Assembly: GCF_019041915.1 (NCBI RefSeq)
Contig: NZ_JAHPYF010000010.1
Location: 1-46,563 of the forward strand
From: Collinsella sp. MSK.8.10
GTDB lineage: Bacteria; Actinomycetota; Coriobacteriia; Coriobacteriales; Coriobacteriaceae
Length of the DNA stretch: 46,563 nt
Reading direction: 5' to 3'
A program made the translations under genes and the position numbers. The notes beneath the pieces are model-generated. The model was not told where the DNA came from. It saw nothing but the letters and a program-made list of their open reading frames with translations, and searched no databases. Positions 1-10,040 of the stretch are shown here, one piece after another (the first letter of the stretch is position 1; every line of letters begins with the position of its first letter).

Positions 1-100
1 GGGTCAGCCCGTGGGAGGCCAGGGCGCCGCTGACCGGTGGACGGCACCGAGCCGTACGCTTGAACTGAGAAGGGGGAGGCCTCGCGGCCTCCCCCTTTTT
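1..100 (+). terminator. 3' end of an unidentified upstream transcription unit with a strong intrinsic terminator
   Basis: Positions 72-81 and 86-95 form a perfect 10-bp GC-rich stem with a 4-nt loop, followed by five T (96-100). This is a textbook Rho-independent terminator. Upstream of it, 2-8 pairs with 29-35 (7 bp) and 35-39 pairs with 45-49. The end of the preceding unit is therefore highly structured and could be a structured RNA. No reading frame over positions 1-68 gives a protein end I recognise, so the identity of the upstream gene is left open. Confidence 0.8.
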
Positions 101-226
101 GCGTTATATACACGTTGTACTTTGGGACCTAGCTCCCCCGTATTCGCTCTTACTGTTTGGCTGTATTTTGAGTTCTTCTAGTGTATTTGAGCGATAATTA
201 CTCGCATTGGCGTTAGGGAGGGCTTG

Positions 227-868
227 ATGTTTACCGTATTTGTCTTGGGCAATATTGCTTCGGGTAAGTCGACTGCCTGCCGCTATTTCGAATCTCGTGG
301 CGCTATGCTAATCGATCTGGATGAGCTTGCAAAATCGCTGTATGTGCCGGGCTCTGATATCGTCAATGCTCTCGCGGATGAATTCGGTTGGGACATTTTG
401 GATGAGGATGGCGGCATTCGCCGCAACATCCTCGCTTCTCGAGCTTTTGCTTCTCCTGATTCGGTCGCACGGCTCAATGGCATTGTGCATCCCGTTCTCA
501 TTGAACAGCTTTCGCTTAGGATTCTCGATCCGGTTTGTTGTACGGTTTCATCTCCTCGTTATCGCTTTGCAGTGGTCGAGGTTTCTGCTCCGACTGGTTT
601 TGAGGATGCATTTGGCTTGGCTGATGAAATTCTGGTCATCAGCGCCCCTTTGTCAGTTCGTCGCGAGCGCGCTATTCAACGTGGCATGGAGCCATCTGAT
701 TTCGATGCCCGTTCTGCTTGCCAGCCCGAAGAGTCTGCGCTGTGCAATCTCGCTACAACTGTGATTGACAATGCGGCAGACGATAACTCGCTCTTTGAAC
801 AACTGGACGCATGGCTTTCGCGCCATGGGTTCGGGGATGTAGTGGATAAGGAGGAGGCCGATGCCTAA
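227..868 (+). CDS. coaE: Dephospho-CoA kinase
   Basis: This 213-residue protein should phosphorylate the 3' hydroxyl of dephospho-CoA with ATP, the last step of coenzyme A synthesis, in the cytosol. The P-loop GNIASGKST lies at residues 8-16. It is followed by the DLDELAK segment and an RNxLxxxxF-type segment (RRNILASRAF), both typical of CoaE, and by a basic lid region (RRERAIQRG). Length fits the family (about 200). The ATG at 227 is preferred over the TTG at 224 because AGGGAGG at 215-221 sits 5 nt upstream of it. The end overlaps the next gene by 8 bp (ATGCCTAA), so the two are translationally coupled. The gene is less GC-rich than its neighbours. Confidence 0.93.
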   Translation: MFTVFVLGNIASGKSTACRYFESRGAMLIDLDELAKSLYVPGSDIVNALADEFGWDILDEDGGIRRNILASRAFASPDSVARLNGIVHPVLIEQLSLRILDPVCCTVSSPRYRFAVVEVSAPTGFEDAFGLADEILVISAPLSVRRERAIQRGMEPSDFDARSACQPEESALCNLATTVIDNAADDNSLFEQLDAWLSRHGFGDVVDKEEADA

Positions 869-1442
869 GACACGTTTCCTTACGTGGTATCGCCTTATAC
901 CGCTGGTTGCCGTTTTTGCCTTCGGCCTTATTTCATTCGTTTACTCGTATGCTCCTGCCGCTTTCTTTAAGCCGCTGTATCCGATTGACTACGAGGCGTA
1001 TGTAAAGCAATCCAGTATTTCGCATAATCTGGATCCGTATCTGGTGTGCGCTGTCATTAAGTCTGAATCGAATTGGGATCCCGAGGCCGAGTCGAATCAG
1101 GGTGCTCAGGGATTGATGCAGCTGATGCCCGAGACTGCCCAGGATATGATCGCCAAGGGCCTTGTCGACGGTGGCGAGTATTCGGCCGACAACCTTAACG
1201 ATCCGGCTACGAATATCGAGTTTGGCTGTGCGTATCTCTCGTATCTTCTAGCGTATTTTAACGGGTCGACTGACAGTGCCATTGCCGCCTATAACGCCGG
1301 CATGGGCAATGTCGACGGATGGGCGCAGCAGAGTACGTCGCTTCATAATGCAATCACCTTTCCCGAGACGCAGGCGTATCTGATTCGTGTCAATAATGCC
1401 TGGGTTCGCTACAAGACCCTCTATCCCGATCGGTTCGTATAG
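861..1442 (+). CDS. Membrane-anchored lytic transglycosylase (SLT domain)
   Basis: This 193-residue protein has a short basic N-terminus and one hydrophobic segment (about residues 11-30) that should act as a signal anchor. Residues 45-190 form a soluble lytic transglycosylase domain. The catalytic glutamate is Glu69 in KSESNWDP, followed by the family motifs GAQGLMQLMPETA (81-93) and AYNAGMGNV. Such enzymes cleave the MurNAc-GlcNAc bond of peptidoglycan with formation of 1,6-anhydroMurNAc. It overlaps coaE by 8 bp and ends 51 bp before uvrB, with no terminator between, so coaE, this gene and uvrB may form one transcript. The exact enzyme subtype cannot be told from the sequence. Confidence 0.9.
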   Translation: MPKTRFLTWYRLIPLVAVFAFGLISFVYSYAPAAFFKPLYPIDYEAYVKQSSISHNLDPYLVCAVIKSESNWDPEAESNQGAQGLMQLMPETAQDMIAKGLVDGGEYSADNLNDPATNIEFGCAYLSYLLAYFNGSTDSAIAAYNAGMGNVDGWAQQSTSLHNAITFPETQAYLIRVNNAWVRYKTLYPDRFV

Positions 1443-1493
1443 GACTATGCCTGCCGCCTGCGTATACTGCAGATATATGAGTTAGGAGTATCC

Positions 1494-3734
1494 ATGGCGG
1501 AATTTGAAGTAGAACGCGTTGGTGGTGAACTTAAGCGCTTTGGCGTTGAAGGCTCTGACGTGCCGTTTAAGGTCGTGTCTCCCTATGAGCCTGCCGGTTC
1601 CCAGCCTAAGGCCATTGAGTCGCTTGTGCAGGGCGTGAGGGACGGAGACCGCTATCAGGTTTTGCTGGGCGTGACTGGTTCGGGCAAGACCTTCACGATG
1701 GCAAAGACTATCGAGGCCCTGGGAAAGCCGACGCTGGTCATGGCTCCGAATAAAACGCTCGCCGCTCAGCTTGCGAGCGAGCTCAAAGAGTTCTTTCCCA
1801 ACAACGCTGTGGTCTACTTCGTCTCGTACTACGACTACTATCAGCCCGAGGCGTATGTGCCGCAAAGCGATACATATATCGAGAAAGACTCCTCGATTAA
1901 CGAAGAGGTTGAGATGCTGCGACATCAGGCGACCGCATCGCTGCTCTCTCGACGCGATGTGATCGTTGTCGCATCGGTCTCGTGTATCTATGGCATTGGC
2001 TCTCCTGAGGACTATGCGGGTCTGGCTCCAAACGTCGACAAGAAGGTGCCGCTCGAGCGCGATGACTTTATCCATGCACTTATCGACATTCAATATGATC
2101 GCAATGACTATGACCTGGCACGCGGCACGTTCCGCGTGCGCGGCGATGTTGTCGACGTGTATCCGCCTTATGCCGAGCATCCGTTGCGGTTTGAGTTCTT
2201 TGGCGACGAGGTCGAGCTGATTGCCGAGATCGATGAGGTCACCGGTGAGATGCTTCGTGAGTACGAGGCCATCCCCGTATGGCCGGCATCGCACTACGTG
2301 ACCGAGAAGCCGAAGGTCAAGGCGGCTCTGAAATCGATCAGCGAAGAGTGCGAGAAGCGCGTGGCGGAGCTCAAGGCGACCGACAAGTTGCTCGAGGCGC
2401 AGCGTCTGCAGCAGCGCACCGATTATGATCTTGAGATGCTCGAGACGATGGGCTTTTGCAACGGCATCGAGAACTACTCGCGTCATCTGGACGGTCGCAA
2501 GCCGGGTGAGCCGCCGTTTACCCTAATCGATTACTTTCCCAAGGATATGCTCTGCATCATCGATGAGAGCCATGTGACGGTGCCGCAGATTCGCGGCATG
2601 CACGAAGGTGACCGCTCGCGTAAGGTGACGCTGGTGGAACACGGTTTTCGCCTGCCCTCGGCGCTCGATAACCGCCCGCTTCGTTTCGATGAGTTTGAGG
2701 CGAGGATTCCCCAGTTCATCTACGTTTCGGCAACACCGGGCGACTATGAGCTGCGGGTTAGCCAGAACGACGTTGAGCAGATTATTCGTCCGACCGGTCT
2801 GCTCGATCCCAAGATCGATGTGCGTCCGGTTCGTGGGCAGATTGACGATCTTGAGGACGAGATTCGCGAGCGCGTTGCCCGCAAGGAGCGCGTGCTGGTG
2901 ACCACGTTGACCAAGCGCATGGCCGAGGACCTGACCGACCATCTGCTCGACGCGGGCATTAAGGTCAATTACATGCACTCTGATACGGCGACAATGGACC
3001 GTGTCGAGATCCTGCGAACGCTGCGCGAGGGCAAGATCGATGTCCTCGTTGGCATCAACCTGCTTCGCGAGGGCTTGGATCTCCCCGAGGTCTCACTGGT
3101 GGCAATTCTCGATGCCGATAAGGAAGGCTTCTTGCGCAACCGCCGTTCGCTGATTCAGACGATTGGCCGCGCGGCCCGTAACGCCGATGGCGAAGTCATC
3201 ATGTATGCAGACGTTGTGACCGATTCGATGAAAGAGGCCATCGAGGAGACGCAGCGCCGTCGTGAGATTCAGATGGCATATAACGAAGAGCATGGCATTG
3301 TGCCCAAGACAGTGCGCAAGGCCATCAACGACATCTCAAGTTTTATTGCCGAGGCCGAAAAAACCGTGGGTTCCAAGGGGCGCTCGAAGGGCGACTCTCT
3401 TGGCCATGGCGCATTCTATACGCCCGATGAGTCGGGCGAGGGCGGCGTGCCGGAAACGGTGGCGCCCGAGCAGACACTTGCGGAGCAGATGGAAGAACTG
3501 CCGCATGACGAGCTTGTGCGGATTGTCGAATCCATGGAAGAGGATATGCGTAACGCTTCTGCCGCCATGGACTTTGAGGAGGCGGCGCGCCTGCGCGATG
3601 CCGTCGTTCAGATTCGGGCGATGCTCGAGGGCGCGTCTGAGGACGAGACGATCGAGCGCTTACGTTCACAGGCCCGCAAGGGTTCCACGTTCGCATCGGG
3701 CAGAAAACGCCAGGGCGCACGGTTTAAGAAATAG
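1494..3734 (+). CDS. uvrB: Excinuclease ABC subunit B
   Basis: UvrB is the damage-verifying helicase-like subunit of nucleotide excision repair; it is loaded by UvrA and then recruits UvrC. The Walker A motif GVTGSGKT is at residues 59-66, and the damage-probing beta-hairpin is visible around residue 115 ([13 protein letters not shown]). The DESH Walker B box and the C-terminal helicase motifs ([26 protein letters not shown]) follow. A C-terminal UVR motif ([13 protein letters not shown]) should bind UvrC. At 746 residues it is longer than the usual 660-700, mainly through a Gly/Ser/Glu-rich linker before the UVR motif and a basic tail. TTAGGAG lies 5 nt before the ATG. Confidence 0.98.
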   Translation: MAEFEVERVGGELKRFGVEGSDVPFKVVSPYEPAGSQPKAIESLVQGVRDGDRYQVLLGVTGSGKTFTMAKTIEALGKPTLVMAPNKTLAAQLASELKEFFPNNAVVYFVSYYDYYQPEAYVPQSDTYIEKDSSINEEVEMLRHQATASLLSRRDVIVVASVSCIYGIGSPEDYAGLAPNVDKKVPLERDDFIHALIDIQYDRNDYDLARGTFRVRGDVVDVYPPYAEHPLRFEFFGDEVELIAEIDEVTGEMLREYEAIPVWPASHYVTEKPKVKAALKSISEECEKRVAELKATDKLLEAQRLQQRTDYDLEMLETMGFCNGIENYSRHLDGRKPGEPPFTLIDYFPKDMLCIIDESHVTVPQIRGMHEGDRSRKVTLVEHGFRLPSALDNRPLRFDEFEARIPQFIYVSATPGDYELRVSQNDVEQIIRPTGLLDPKIDVRPVRGQIDDLEDEIRERVARKERVLVTTLTKRMAEDLTDHLLDAGIKVNYMHSDTATMDRVEILRTLREGKIDVLVGINLLREGLDLPEVSLVAILDADKEGFLRNRRSLIQTIGRAARNADGEVIMYADVVTDSMKEAIEETQRRREIQMAYNEEHGIVPKTVRKAINDISSFIAEAEKTVGSKGRSKGDSLGHGAFYTPDESGEGGVPETVAPEQTLAEQMEELPHDELVRIVESMEEDMRNASAAMDFEEAARLRDAVVQIRAMLEGASEDETIERLRSQARKGSTFASGRKRQGARFKK

Positions 3735-3737
3735 CGA

Positions 3738-3780
3738 ACAGGCCCCGAGTTCCCTGTGGAGCTCGGGGCCTGTGTCTTTT
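3738..3780 (+). terminator. Terminator downstream of uvrB
   Basis: Positions 3738-3749 pair perfectly with 3762-3773 (12 bp, core GGCCCCGAG), with a 12-nt loop and the tail GTCTTTT. It lies between the convergent uvrB and the minus-strand flavoprotein gene. The minus-strand tail is weak, so it mainly serves uvrB. Confidence 0.85.
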
Positions 3781-3799
3781 GCGCACTGGAATTCGTGCG

Positions 3800-5440
3800 T
3801 TAGAGGTCTGCAATCAGGGCTTCGGCACAACGGATGCCGTCGGTGGCCGCGCTCATGATGCCGCCGGCATATCCAGCTCCCTCACCACAAGGGTAGAGGC
3901 CCGGGGTCGACACGGCATGGCACGTTCGGTCTCGGGTGACAGTGACAGGTGAGCTCGAACGAGTCTCCACGCCGGTAAGAACGGCATCGGGGCGGTCGTA
4001 GCCTCGTAGCTTTTTTCCGAGTAGGGGAAGTCCCAGGCGGAGCGACTCGACGATATGCTGCGGCAGGGCTTCGTCAATTGCCGTCCAGGTCACACCGAGC
4101 GGATAGGTGGGCTTTACCTTTCCGGGCGCCTTGCTGGCGCGTCCTGCGAGGAAATCTCCGACGAGTTGTGCCGGTGCGTTCCAGTTGGAACCGCCCAGGC
4201 GATAGGCGGCCGCCTCGCAGGCGCGCTGGAGCTCGATGCCGGCGAGCGGGTCATCGTTGGGAAGGTCCTCAGGCGTGACGTTAACGAGCAGGGCGGCGTT
4301 TGCGTTGCGTCCGTCGCGGGCATTGAGGCTGGCGCCGTTGACGCACAGGTGGCCCTGCTCGGAAGAGGCGGCGACAACCTGCCCGCCGGGGCACATGCAA
4401 AACGAGAACACGCTGCGGCCGTTGGGAAGATGGGCGACGAGCTTGTAGGGGGCTGCTCCGAGGGCAGGATGTCCCGCCAAGGCTCCATATTGGGCTCGGT
4501 CGATATCGCGCTGCGGATGCTCGATGCGAACGCCCATGGCAAAGGTCTTTTGTGCGAGGGCCACGTTGTGGTCCTTAAGGAGCTCAAAAATATCGCGAGC
4601 AGAATGCCCGCAGGCGAGGATGAGGTGCTTTGTCTCGATTGGCTCGTAAGCGGCGTCTTGGGACGATTGGACATCAATACCGGTGATGGCGCCAGACGCG
4701 TCGATGTGAATGTCGACGAGCTTTGTTCGATAACGGACGATACCTCCGAGCTGCTCGATGCGCTGGGATATAGCGGTGACAACCGTGGGAAGGATGTCGG
4801 AGCCAATGTGCGGCTTGGCATCCCACAGAATATCGCGGGGCGCACCCGCCTCGACGAAGGTTTCGAGGATAAGGCGATGGGCGGGATTTTTTGTTCCCGT
4901 ATTGAGCTTGCCGTCCGAGAAGGTCCCCGCGCCGCCCAGACCAAACTGGATATTACTCTCGGGGTCGAGGATGCGCTCCTTTAGAAAGAGGTCGATCGCA
5001 TGCGAGCGGCGAAATGCCGGGTCGCCGCGCTCGATGAGCAAGGGCTTAAGACCTGCTTTGGCGAGCGTTAGCGCGGCGAAAAGGCCAGCGCATCCGGCGC
5101 CGATGACGACGGGGCGCTCTTTGGGTGCGCCGGAAACGGGGAAGGGGAATGAAGGCTCATCGTCATCTATCGCGCGTACGTGCGAGCGGTCACGTTCGGA
5201 AACGCTGCCGACCGCCTCTCGCTCGAGGTGGGGACTGGTCAGCTCAACACGAAAGCTCAGGATAAAATGGACGTCTCGTTTTTTGCGAGCGTCGATTGAC
5301 TTGCGGTGGAGCTCGATGGACTTGATCTCGGAGCCCTTGCAACGTAGGACGCGCTTGGCGACTCGCTTGCCAACAATGAGGCAGGCATTTTCATCGCCGG
5401 CTTCATCGAGCGACGCGTTGACTTGGGTGATTTCGATCAT
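3800..5440 (-). CDS. FAD-dependent dehydrogenase, COG2509-like
   Basis: This 546-residue flavoprotein resembles the uncharacterised FAD-dependent dehydrogenases of COG2509. About 105 N-terminal residues form a small domain with a basic RRDVH-like segment (KKRDVHFILSF). A dinucleotide-binding fold follows, with GAGCAG at residues 114-119 and a closing acidic IERG. Further family features are FGLGGAGTFSDGKLNT, the CMCPGG motif, and the C-terminal FAD-contacting GLYPCGEGAGYAGGI. The substrate is unknown. The frame is open further upstream, but the start at 5440 is chosen because AAGGAG lies just before that ATG on the minus strand. It follows the other flavoprotein gene but is separated from it by a terminator. 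Confidence 0.85.
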   Translation of the reverse strand: MIEITQVNASLDEAGDENACLIVGKRVAKRVLRCKGSEIKSIELHRKSIDARKKRDVHFILSFRVELTSPHLEREAVGSVSERDRSHVRAIDDDEPSFPFPVSGAPKERPVVIGAGCAGLFAALTLAKAGLKPLLIERGDPAFRRSHAIDLFLKERILDPESNIQFGLGGAGTFSDGKLNTGTKNPAHRLILETFVEAGAPRDILWDAKPHIGSDILPTVVTAISQRIEQLGGIVRYRTKLVDIHIDASGAITGIDVQSSQDAAYEPIETKHLILACGHSARDIFELLKDHNVALAQKTFAMGVRIEHPQRDIDRAQYGALAGHPALGAAPYKLVAHLPNGRSVFSFCMCPGGQVVAASSEQGHLCVNGASLNARDGRNANAALLVNVTPEDLPNDDPLAGIELQRACEAAAYRLGGSNWNAPAQLVGDFLAGRASKAPGKVKPTYPLGVTWTAIDEALPQHIVESLRLGLPLLGKKLRGYDRPDAVLTGVETRSSSPVTVTRDRTCHAVSTPGLYPCGEGAGYAGGIMSAATDGIRCAEALIADL

Positions 5441-5457
5441 CGAGGTCTCCTTAGAGG

Positions 5458-5490
5458 CAAGAAAGAGGCCGTCCGGTATCCCAGACGGCC
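5458..5490 (-). terminator. Terminator between the two flavoprotein genes (minus strand)
   Basis: On the minus strand, 5490-5484 pairs with 5473-5467 (GGCCGTC/GACGGCC) with a 2-bp inner extension, followed by TCTTTCTT. It ends transcription from the gene at 5521-6792 and isolates it from the gene at 3800-5440. Confidence 0.7.
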
Positions 5491-5520
5491 CGAATGCGTT
5501 TTTGATTATAGACTGCGCGG

Positions 5521-6792
5521 CTACAGGCTGCTTGCAGCGCGAATGCCCGAGAGCCATGCCCACGCAAGGTTAAAGCCTCCGCAATCGGCGTCGATGTCGA
5601 GCGCTTCGCCGCAGACGTAAAGCGGGGCGTCGACAACGCTGCGCGCGCGTAGACTGGGTGTTGAGATGCTCTCGACAGATATGCCACCACGCGTGACCTG
5701 CGCCGAGCGCTCCTCGGCGGTTCCTTCGACGAGCAACTTAAAGTGCTTGAGGATCGAGACCAGGTGGATGACATCGTTGGAGCCTGGATGGCACTGCTCG
5801 AACGCTGTGCAGACGACGCGGGAGAGTTGCGGGGCAAGCATACCGTCGAGCCAACGGGGATCGCGGGGCGAAAAGCCGCCGAGCAGCTCAACGCGCCGGT
5901 TAAGCATATCGAGCAACTCGTCTTTAGAGAGGTCGGGGAAAACGTCGAGCAGGATCGTATCGCCGCGCTGGATACGACGGGAGAGGTTGAAGACAGCGAC
6001 GCCCGAGATACCGAAGGTTCGAAACAGGACTTCACCGTCTTCGTGCCAGAGCTCATTATGATTGCGGGCGAGCGTCAAGCGGGCGCGGACGCGCAGGCCA
6101 TCCAACGTCTTGAGTGCCGCCCGATCGCCGACGACCGTTGCCGATACGGGGCAGAGGATGGGGCGCAGCGAAGTGAGGGGGAGGCGAAACGTATCGGCGA
6201 TACCGGTGGGGTTGCCACCCGTGGCGATAATTACGGCATGTGCCTCCAGGGCCTCGTTCTTGCGAGGGACATCGGCGAGCGCTTTCCGAAGCGAGCGGAG
6301 CTCCGATTTTCGGTCGTCGTGCTTTTTTGCCTTGAGCGCCCGCGCTGGACGGTCTATTTGGAGTGCCCAGCCTTCGGAAGCTTTGTGTGCCGAGGCAACG
6401 TTGGCTCCGCAGATTAAGGTGATACCCAGGCGGTCGCAAACATTGAGAAGTGCGTCGCGCACCGATTCGGCGCGAAGGGAGCGCGGGTACAGCCGGCCTT
6501 CCTCGGAGGTTGTCATGATGCCCAGCGAGGAGAAGAAACCCATAAGCTCTTGTTCGGGTTGGGGGCCCATGACAGATTCGACGAATGCGGGGTGGTTATA
6601 CCGCTGAGGATCAATCGATTCGTTGGAGAGGTTGCAGCGGCCGTTACCGGTCGCAAGGAGCTTAAGGCCGCAGGCGACATCGCGCTCAACGATGCAGACG
6701 CTTTTGCCAGCACGTGCGGCCGTAATGGCGGCGGCGAGGCTTGAAGCCCCGCCGCCGATTACCAGGACGTCATAGAAGGCGCTCGTGTTCAC
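5521..6792 (-). CDS. HI0933/YhiN-family flavoprotein
   Basis: This 423-residue NAD(P)/FAD-dependent oxidoreductase belongs to the HI0933 (YhiN, aminoacetone-oxidase-like) family. It starts with a GGGASS nucleotide-binding turn at residues 13-18. The family signature ATGNGRCNLSN is near residues 47-57, and it ends with GEALDIDADCGGFNLAWAW, the C-terminal FAD-binding segment. The physiological substrate of the family is not firmly established. The start codon is GTG, which directly abuts the stop codon of the upstream mrp gene (TAAGTG), so the two are probably co-transcribed and translationally coupled. A GAGG lies 6 nt upstream. Confidence 0.88.
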   Translation of the reverse strand: MNTSAFYDVLVIGGGASSLAAAITAARAGKSVCIVERDVACGLKLLATGNGRCNLSNESIDPQRYNHPAFVESVMGPQPEQELMGFFSSLGIMTTSEEGRLYPRSLRAESVRDALLNVCDRLGITLICGANVASAHKASEGWALQIDRPARALKAKKHDDRKSELRSLRKALADVPRKNEALEAHAVIIATGGNPTGIADTFRLPLTSLRPILCPVSATVVGDRAALKTLDGLRVRARLTLARNHNELWHEDGEVLFRTFGISGVAVFNLSRRIQRGDTILLDVFPDLSKDELLDMLNRRVELLGGFSPRDPRWLDGMLAPQLSRVVCTAFEQCHPGSNDVIHLVSILKHFKLLVEGTAEERSAQVTRGGISVESISTPSLRARSVVDAPLYVCGEALDIDADCGGFNLAWAWLSGIRAASSL

Positions 6793-7623
6793 TTAGGCCT
6801 CGTTGGTCTCGTGCGGGGTAATAGCCTCGACGGCAGAGACTGCCTTGGGCAACATGCCATCGGGCAGCGCGGTCTCGACCTCGCCCTTATCGCAGGCCTC
6901 GGCGAGTGCCGGATTAATGGGAAGCGTGCCCAAGATGTCGAGGTTATAGCGCTCTGCGACCTCGGGGAGCTTGCTCTTGCCAAAGACCTCGATCTTCTTG
7001 CCGCAGTCGGGGCACTCAATATAGCTCATGTTCTCGACGATGCCCAGAATGGGGACGTTCATCTTCTCGGCCATGTTGACCGCCTTGGCGACGATCATCG
7101 AGACCAGATCCTGCGGGCTCGTGACGATGACGATGCCGTCGACGGGCAGTGACTGGAAGACGGTGAGTGCGACGTCGCCTGTTCCCGGAGGCATGTCGAC
7201 CAGCAGGTAGTCGATGGGGCCCCACGAGGTCTCGCTCCAGAACTGCCTGATGGCGCCTGCGATGACCGGACCGCGCCAAAGGACGGGGTCGGTCTCGTTT
7301 TGGAGCAGAAGGTTGGAGCTCATGACCTTGACGCCGTGCTCGGAGATTTCAGGCAGCATGAGGTTGCCAAGGGCATGGACGTGGCGTCCGCTCATACCGA
7401 ACATCTTGGGGATAGAGGGACCGGTGATGTCGGCATCGAGGACGCCGACCTTGTGGCCGTGACGGGCAAGCTCGGTGGCGATGGCACCGGTGACAAACGA
7501 CTTGCCGACACCGCCCTTGCCGGAAAGCACGGCGATGACGCGTTTGACCTCGGACAGCGTGTTCTCCTCAAATTGCGACGGCGACGTTTGTCCGCCGGCG
7601 GCCTGTGCATGCTCGCAACCCAT
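6793..7623 (-). CDS. mrp: Mrp/NBP35-family iron-sulfur cluster carrier ATPase
   Basis: This 276-residue P-loop ATPase has the deviant Walker A motif GKGGVGKS (residues 35-42), the ADITGPS switch segment and DMPPGTGDV. Proteins of this family bind and transfer Fe-S clusters. The C-terminal CPDC pair (Cys204, Cys207) is the cluster-bridging CxxC. Many anaerobe homologues carry an additional Cys-rich N-terminus; here only Cys3 (MGCEH) remains. The start at 7623 is set by AAAGGAG 6 nt upstream. A promoter candidate (ATGACT, 18 nt, TACAAT) lies upstream on the minus strand. Confidence 0.92.
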   Translation of the reverse strand: MGCEHAQAAGGQTSPSQFEENTLSEVKRVIAVLSGKGGVGKSFVTGAIATELARHGHKVGVLDADITGPSIPKMFGMSGRHVHALGNLMLPEISEHGVKVMSSNLLLQNETDPVLWRGPVIAGAIRQFWSETSWGPIDYLLVDMPPGTGDVALTVFQSLPVDGIVIVTSPQDLVSMIVAKAVNMAEKMNVPILGIVENMSYIECPDCGKKIEVFGKSKLPEVAERYNLDILGTLPINPALAEACDKGEVETALPDGMLPKAVSAVEAITPHETNEA

Positions 7624-7678
7624 GTATGACTCCTTTGTATATGTTGGGGCCGGGGCCCCGTGATGTGACACGAGCGTC

Positions 7679-7708
7679 ATTGTACCCTCGTTTGCGAGCG
7701 GGAGTCAT
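7679..7708 (-). promoter_or_regulatory. Candidate sigma-70-type promoter for mrp
   Basis: On the minus strand, ATGACT (7708-7703) and TACAAT (7684-7679) are separated by 18 nt. The predicted start lies about 50 nt before the mrp ATG. A GC-rich palindrome (GGGGCCGGGGCCCC, about 7645-7658) sits in the leader. This is based on pattern only. Confidence 0.45.
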
Positions 7709-7768
7709 TTGCGATGCATTTGGGCCGAGCGTGCTTGCAATACGATGGGTCCAAGCGAATGGGCGGGC

Positions 7769-9922
7769 TTACTGAACTTTGCTGGCGAACTCGAGGTATT
7801 GCATGCGCTGCAGCTTGTCGATCGTCGAGGCGTATGGGCTGTCTTCAGATTCCAAGTCGTAGCGCAGCCCGTCGGCACCAAGGTAGCCGGCGACATTGAT
7901 GGTGGGCACATCTGACCTTGTTGCAAGCAGAGCCTTTTGATAGTCGGTGAGCGGGGCGCCGATCTTATTAAGGGTAATGGCTGCAATCTCGTTTGCCCCG
8001 ACGGTGTCGTAGACGTTGAGCTCGGTATTGCCGGCGATTTCATAGTTAGCCCAGACAAAATATGTCGACTGATAGATACGGAAAGCGTGGCTTGCCGTAT
8101 CTTCCTGAGGGTACAGCTCGTCGTTGAGAGTCGTTGCGGCGCTCGGCTGATGGTCGCCAAAAAAGACAAGGACAACCGGTCTGCCGATATTGCGGAGCTC
8201 GTTGATAAAGTACTCGAGGTCCCGGTCGGATGCGTCGATGCAGGTAAGATAGGTGTTGAGCGCGCTATTGGCACCCTCGCTGGCTCCCTCGACCCAATAG
8301 TTTGTCAGCTCCTCGGCGGGAACGGTGCCATAGTCGTAGCCGCCGTGATTTTGCATCGTGACGTCAAAGATGAACTGCGGGGCTTCGTCGGTTCTAAGCA
8401 GGTCGAGTATCTTGTCGTAGGTGGCGTAGTCGCATACGCCGGCATGGTAACAGGGCGCACCTTCGAAATCGCCGATTGAAAGAAAGTCTCCAAAGCCCAG
8501 CTGCTGATAGATTTTATCTCGATGGTAGTTGACGGGGTTTTGCGGGTGCATAGCGGTAGCGGTATACCCAAGCTCCTTAAGGTCCTTTGCCAGGCTGTTG
8601 ACGCCATTCATCTGATATAGCTGATAGGGGATTTTGCCTAATCCGACAAAGGCCGTTGTCGCTCCGGTCAAAAATTCGAATTCGGAGTTCGCCGTTCCGC
8701 CACCGGCGACCGAAGCGAGCATGGTGCCGCGAACAAGTGTGTCGGGAAGCGAGTTGTAGAATGCGGGGCCGGTGTACCCGGCCGCCTGGAGCTGCTCAAA
8801 GCACGAAAGGTCGCTAAAACTCTCGTTCATGACGGCAACAATCGTCGGCTTGATTTCATTGAACTGGGCAACGGCCGCCGCGCGCTGCTCGCTCGAGCCA
8901 TACGTGCTGTCGTAGGTGGCGGCGAGCTCCTGCTCGATGCTCTGCGCCTCATCGGGCGTATAGCCTTCGGGCTTCTCAATGGGCAACTCGTTGACCATTT
9001 CGGTGAACGAAGTGATAAAACCCTGAGACGCATACGTGGTGATGGGCTGCCAACGGTCAAATCCAAAATTCAGCGCCTGCTCCAAGTCGATGCTGGAAAA
9101 GCCCGAGAGCCCCACAACGGTCACTAGCAGAAAAGCGCAGAGGTTAGCGGCGATTGCGGGGAAGACATGGGTGGGCGTACGGAGCTTGTGCGGTCGGATA
9201 AGCGAAAGAAGCCCCAGGGAAATCTCCAGCAGGGCTAGAGAGGTTACGATTCCGGCGGTAAAGGTAAACTCGTATCCCTCGCTCACTTCCATTGCGGTGC
9301 CAAGGGCCAAGATATCGCTTGGCAGGATGGCCTCGCCTTTAAACGTTATGACGAAGTGCTCGGCAATGCCAAGGATGCAACAGACGACGGGCACGAGGGC
9401 CATGACGCCTCCATGACGCTGTCCCAGCAAATAAAGGGAGAGCAGAACCGTCGCGAGCAGCCCGACGGAAAACCCGAATGAGTTGGCGGGAATGCGATAG
9501 AACGTTTCGTTACAGGCAATTTCGAGTGAAACGAACGAGAGCGCTGAAACAGCGGCGATGACAAGGATGTCACGGCAAATACAGGCAACCGTTCCCGTCG
9601 CAAGATCGGTTTGGTCGATAAGTCCCGAAACCAAGGGCTCGACAAGAAGTATGACGGCGGTAGCACCGAGCGCCGAATAAGAAAGGACCCATAGGGAATT
9701 GTCCTCATTTACGAGCAATTGATTCGTAATCCATGCAGCTACCATGCCGAGCGGGATGAGGAGCGTCGCGCACCAAAAGACGCGGGCAATGGGCGGCTTT
9801 TCATTGTGTTTGATTGAAAAATATACGCGCACCACGACGATGGCCACGATAAGGACGGCGATGAATATGGGCAGATTGGCCATGTCGCTCGAAGTGATTT
9901 CAAGGGGGATATCTTCGGTCAT
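7769..9922 (-). CDS. LtaS-type phosphoglycerol transferase / sulfatase-fold membrane protein
   Basis: This 717-residue integral membrane protein has about eight hydrophobic stretches in its first 275 residues, then an extracellular sulfatase-like domain. Family landmarks are NESF (366-369), the nucleophilic Thr410 in GGGTANSEFEFLTG, and FFGDHQ near residue 605. These match lipoteichoic-acid-synthase-type enzymes, which transfer phosphoglycerol from phosphatidylglycerol to a glycan or lipid anchor outside the cell. It has more membrane segments than the usual five. The start at 9922 is chosen for the GAGGA 6 nt upstream; the frame itself is open further. Whether it makes lipoteichoic acid or decorates another glycopolymer cannot be told. 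Confidence 0.88.
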   Translation of the reverse strand: MTEDIPLEITSSDMANLPIFIAVLIVAIVVVRVYFSIKHNEKPPIARVFWCATLLIPLGMVAAWITNQLLVNEDNSLWVLSYSALGATAVILLVEPLVSGLIDQTDLATGTVACICRDILVIAAVSALSFVSLEIACNETFYRIPANSFGFSVGLLATVLLSLYLLGQRHGGVMALVPVVCCILGIAEHFVITFKGEAILPSDILALGTAMEVSEGYEFTFTAGIVTSLALLEISLGLLSLIRPHKLRTPTHVFPAIAANLCAFLLVTVVGLSGFSSIDLEQALNFGFDRWQPITTYASQGFITSFTEMVNELPIEKPEGYTPDEAQSIEQELAATYDSTYGSSEQRAAAVAQFNEIKPTIVAVMNESFSDLSCFEQLQAAGYTGPAFYNSLPDTLVRGTMLASVAGGGTANSEFEFLTGATTAFVGLGKIPYQLYQMNGVNSLAKDLKELGYTATAMHPQNPVNYHRDKIYQQLGFGDFLSIGDFEGAPCYHAGVCDYATYDKILDLLRTDEAPQFIFDVTMQNHGGYDYGTVPAEELTNYWVEGASEGANSALNTYLTCIDASDRDLEYFINELRNIGRPVVLVFFGDHQPSAATTLNDELYPQEDTASHAFRIYQSTYFVWANYEIAGNTELNVYDTVGANEIAAITLNKIGAPLTDYQKALLATRSDVPTINVAGYLGADGLRYDLESEDSPYASTIDKLQRMQYLEFASKVQ

Positions 9923-10040
9923 GGACGTTCCTCTGTTACGGCAAATTAAGTTCAGTATTAGATTACTGTAACCTTTCCACGGCATTTCGAGAAACAAAGC
10001 GCCCGATACGCAAAGCTAAAGGTCTGCGAATCTTGTATTA

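Noticed and set aside
1..68. A partial protein or the 3' end of RNase P RNA, tmRNA or SRP RNA
   Set aside because: The short stretch is structured, but it carries none of the conserved 3' motifs I know for these RNAs, and no reading frame resembles a known C-terminus.
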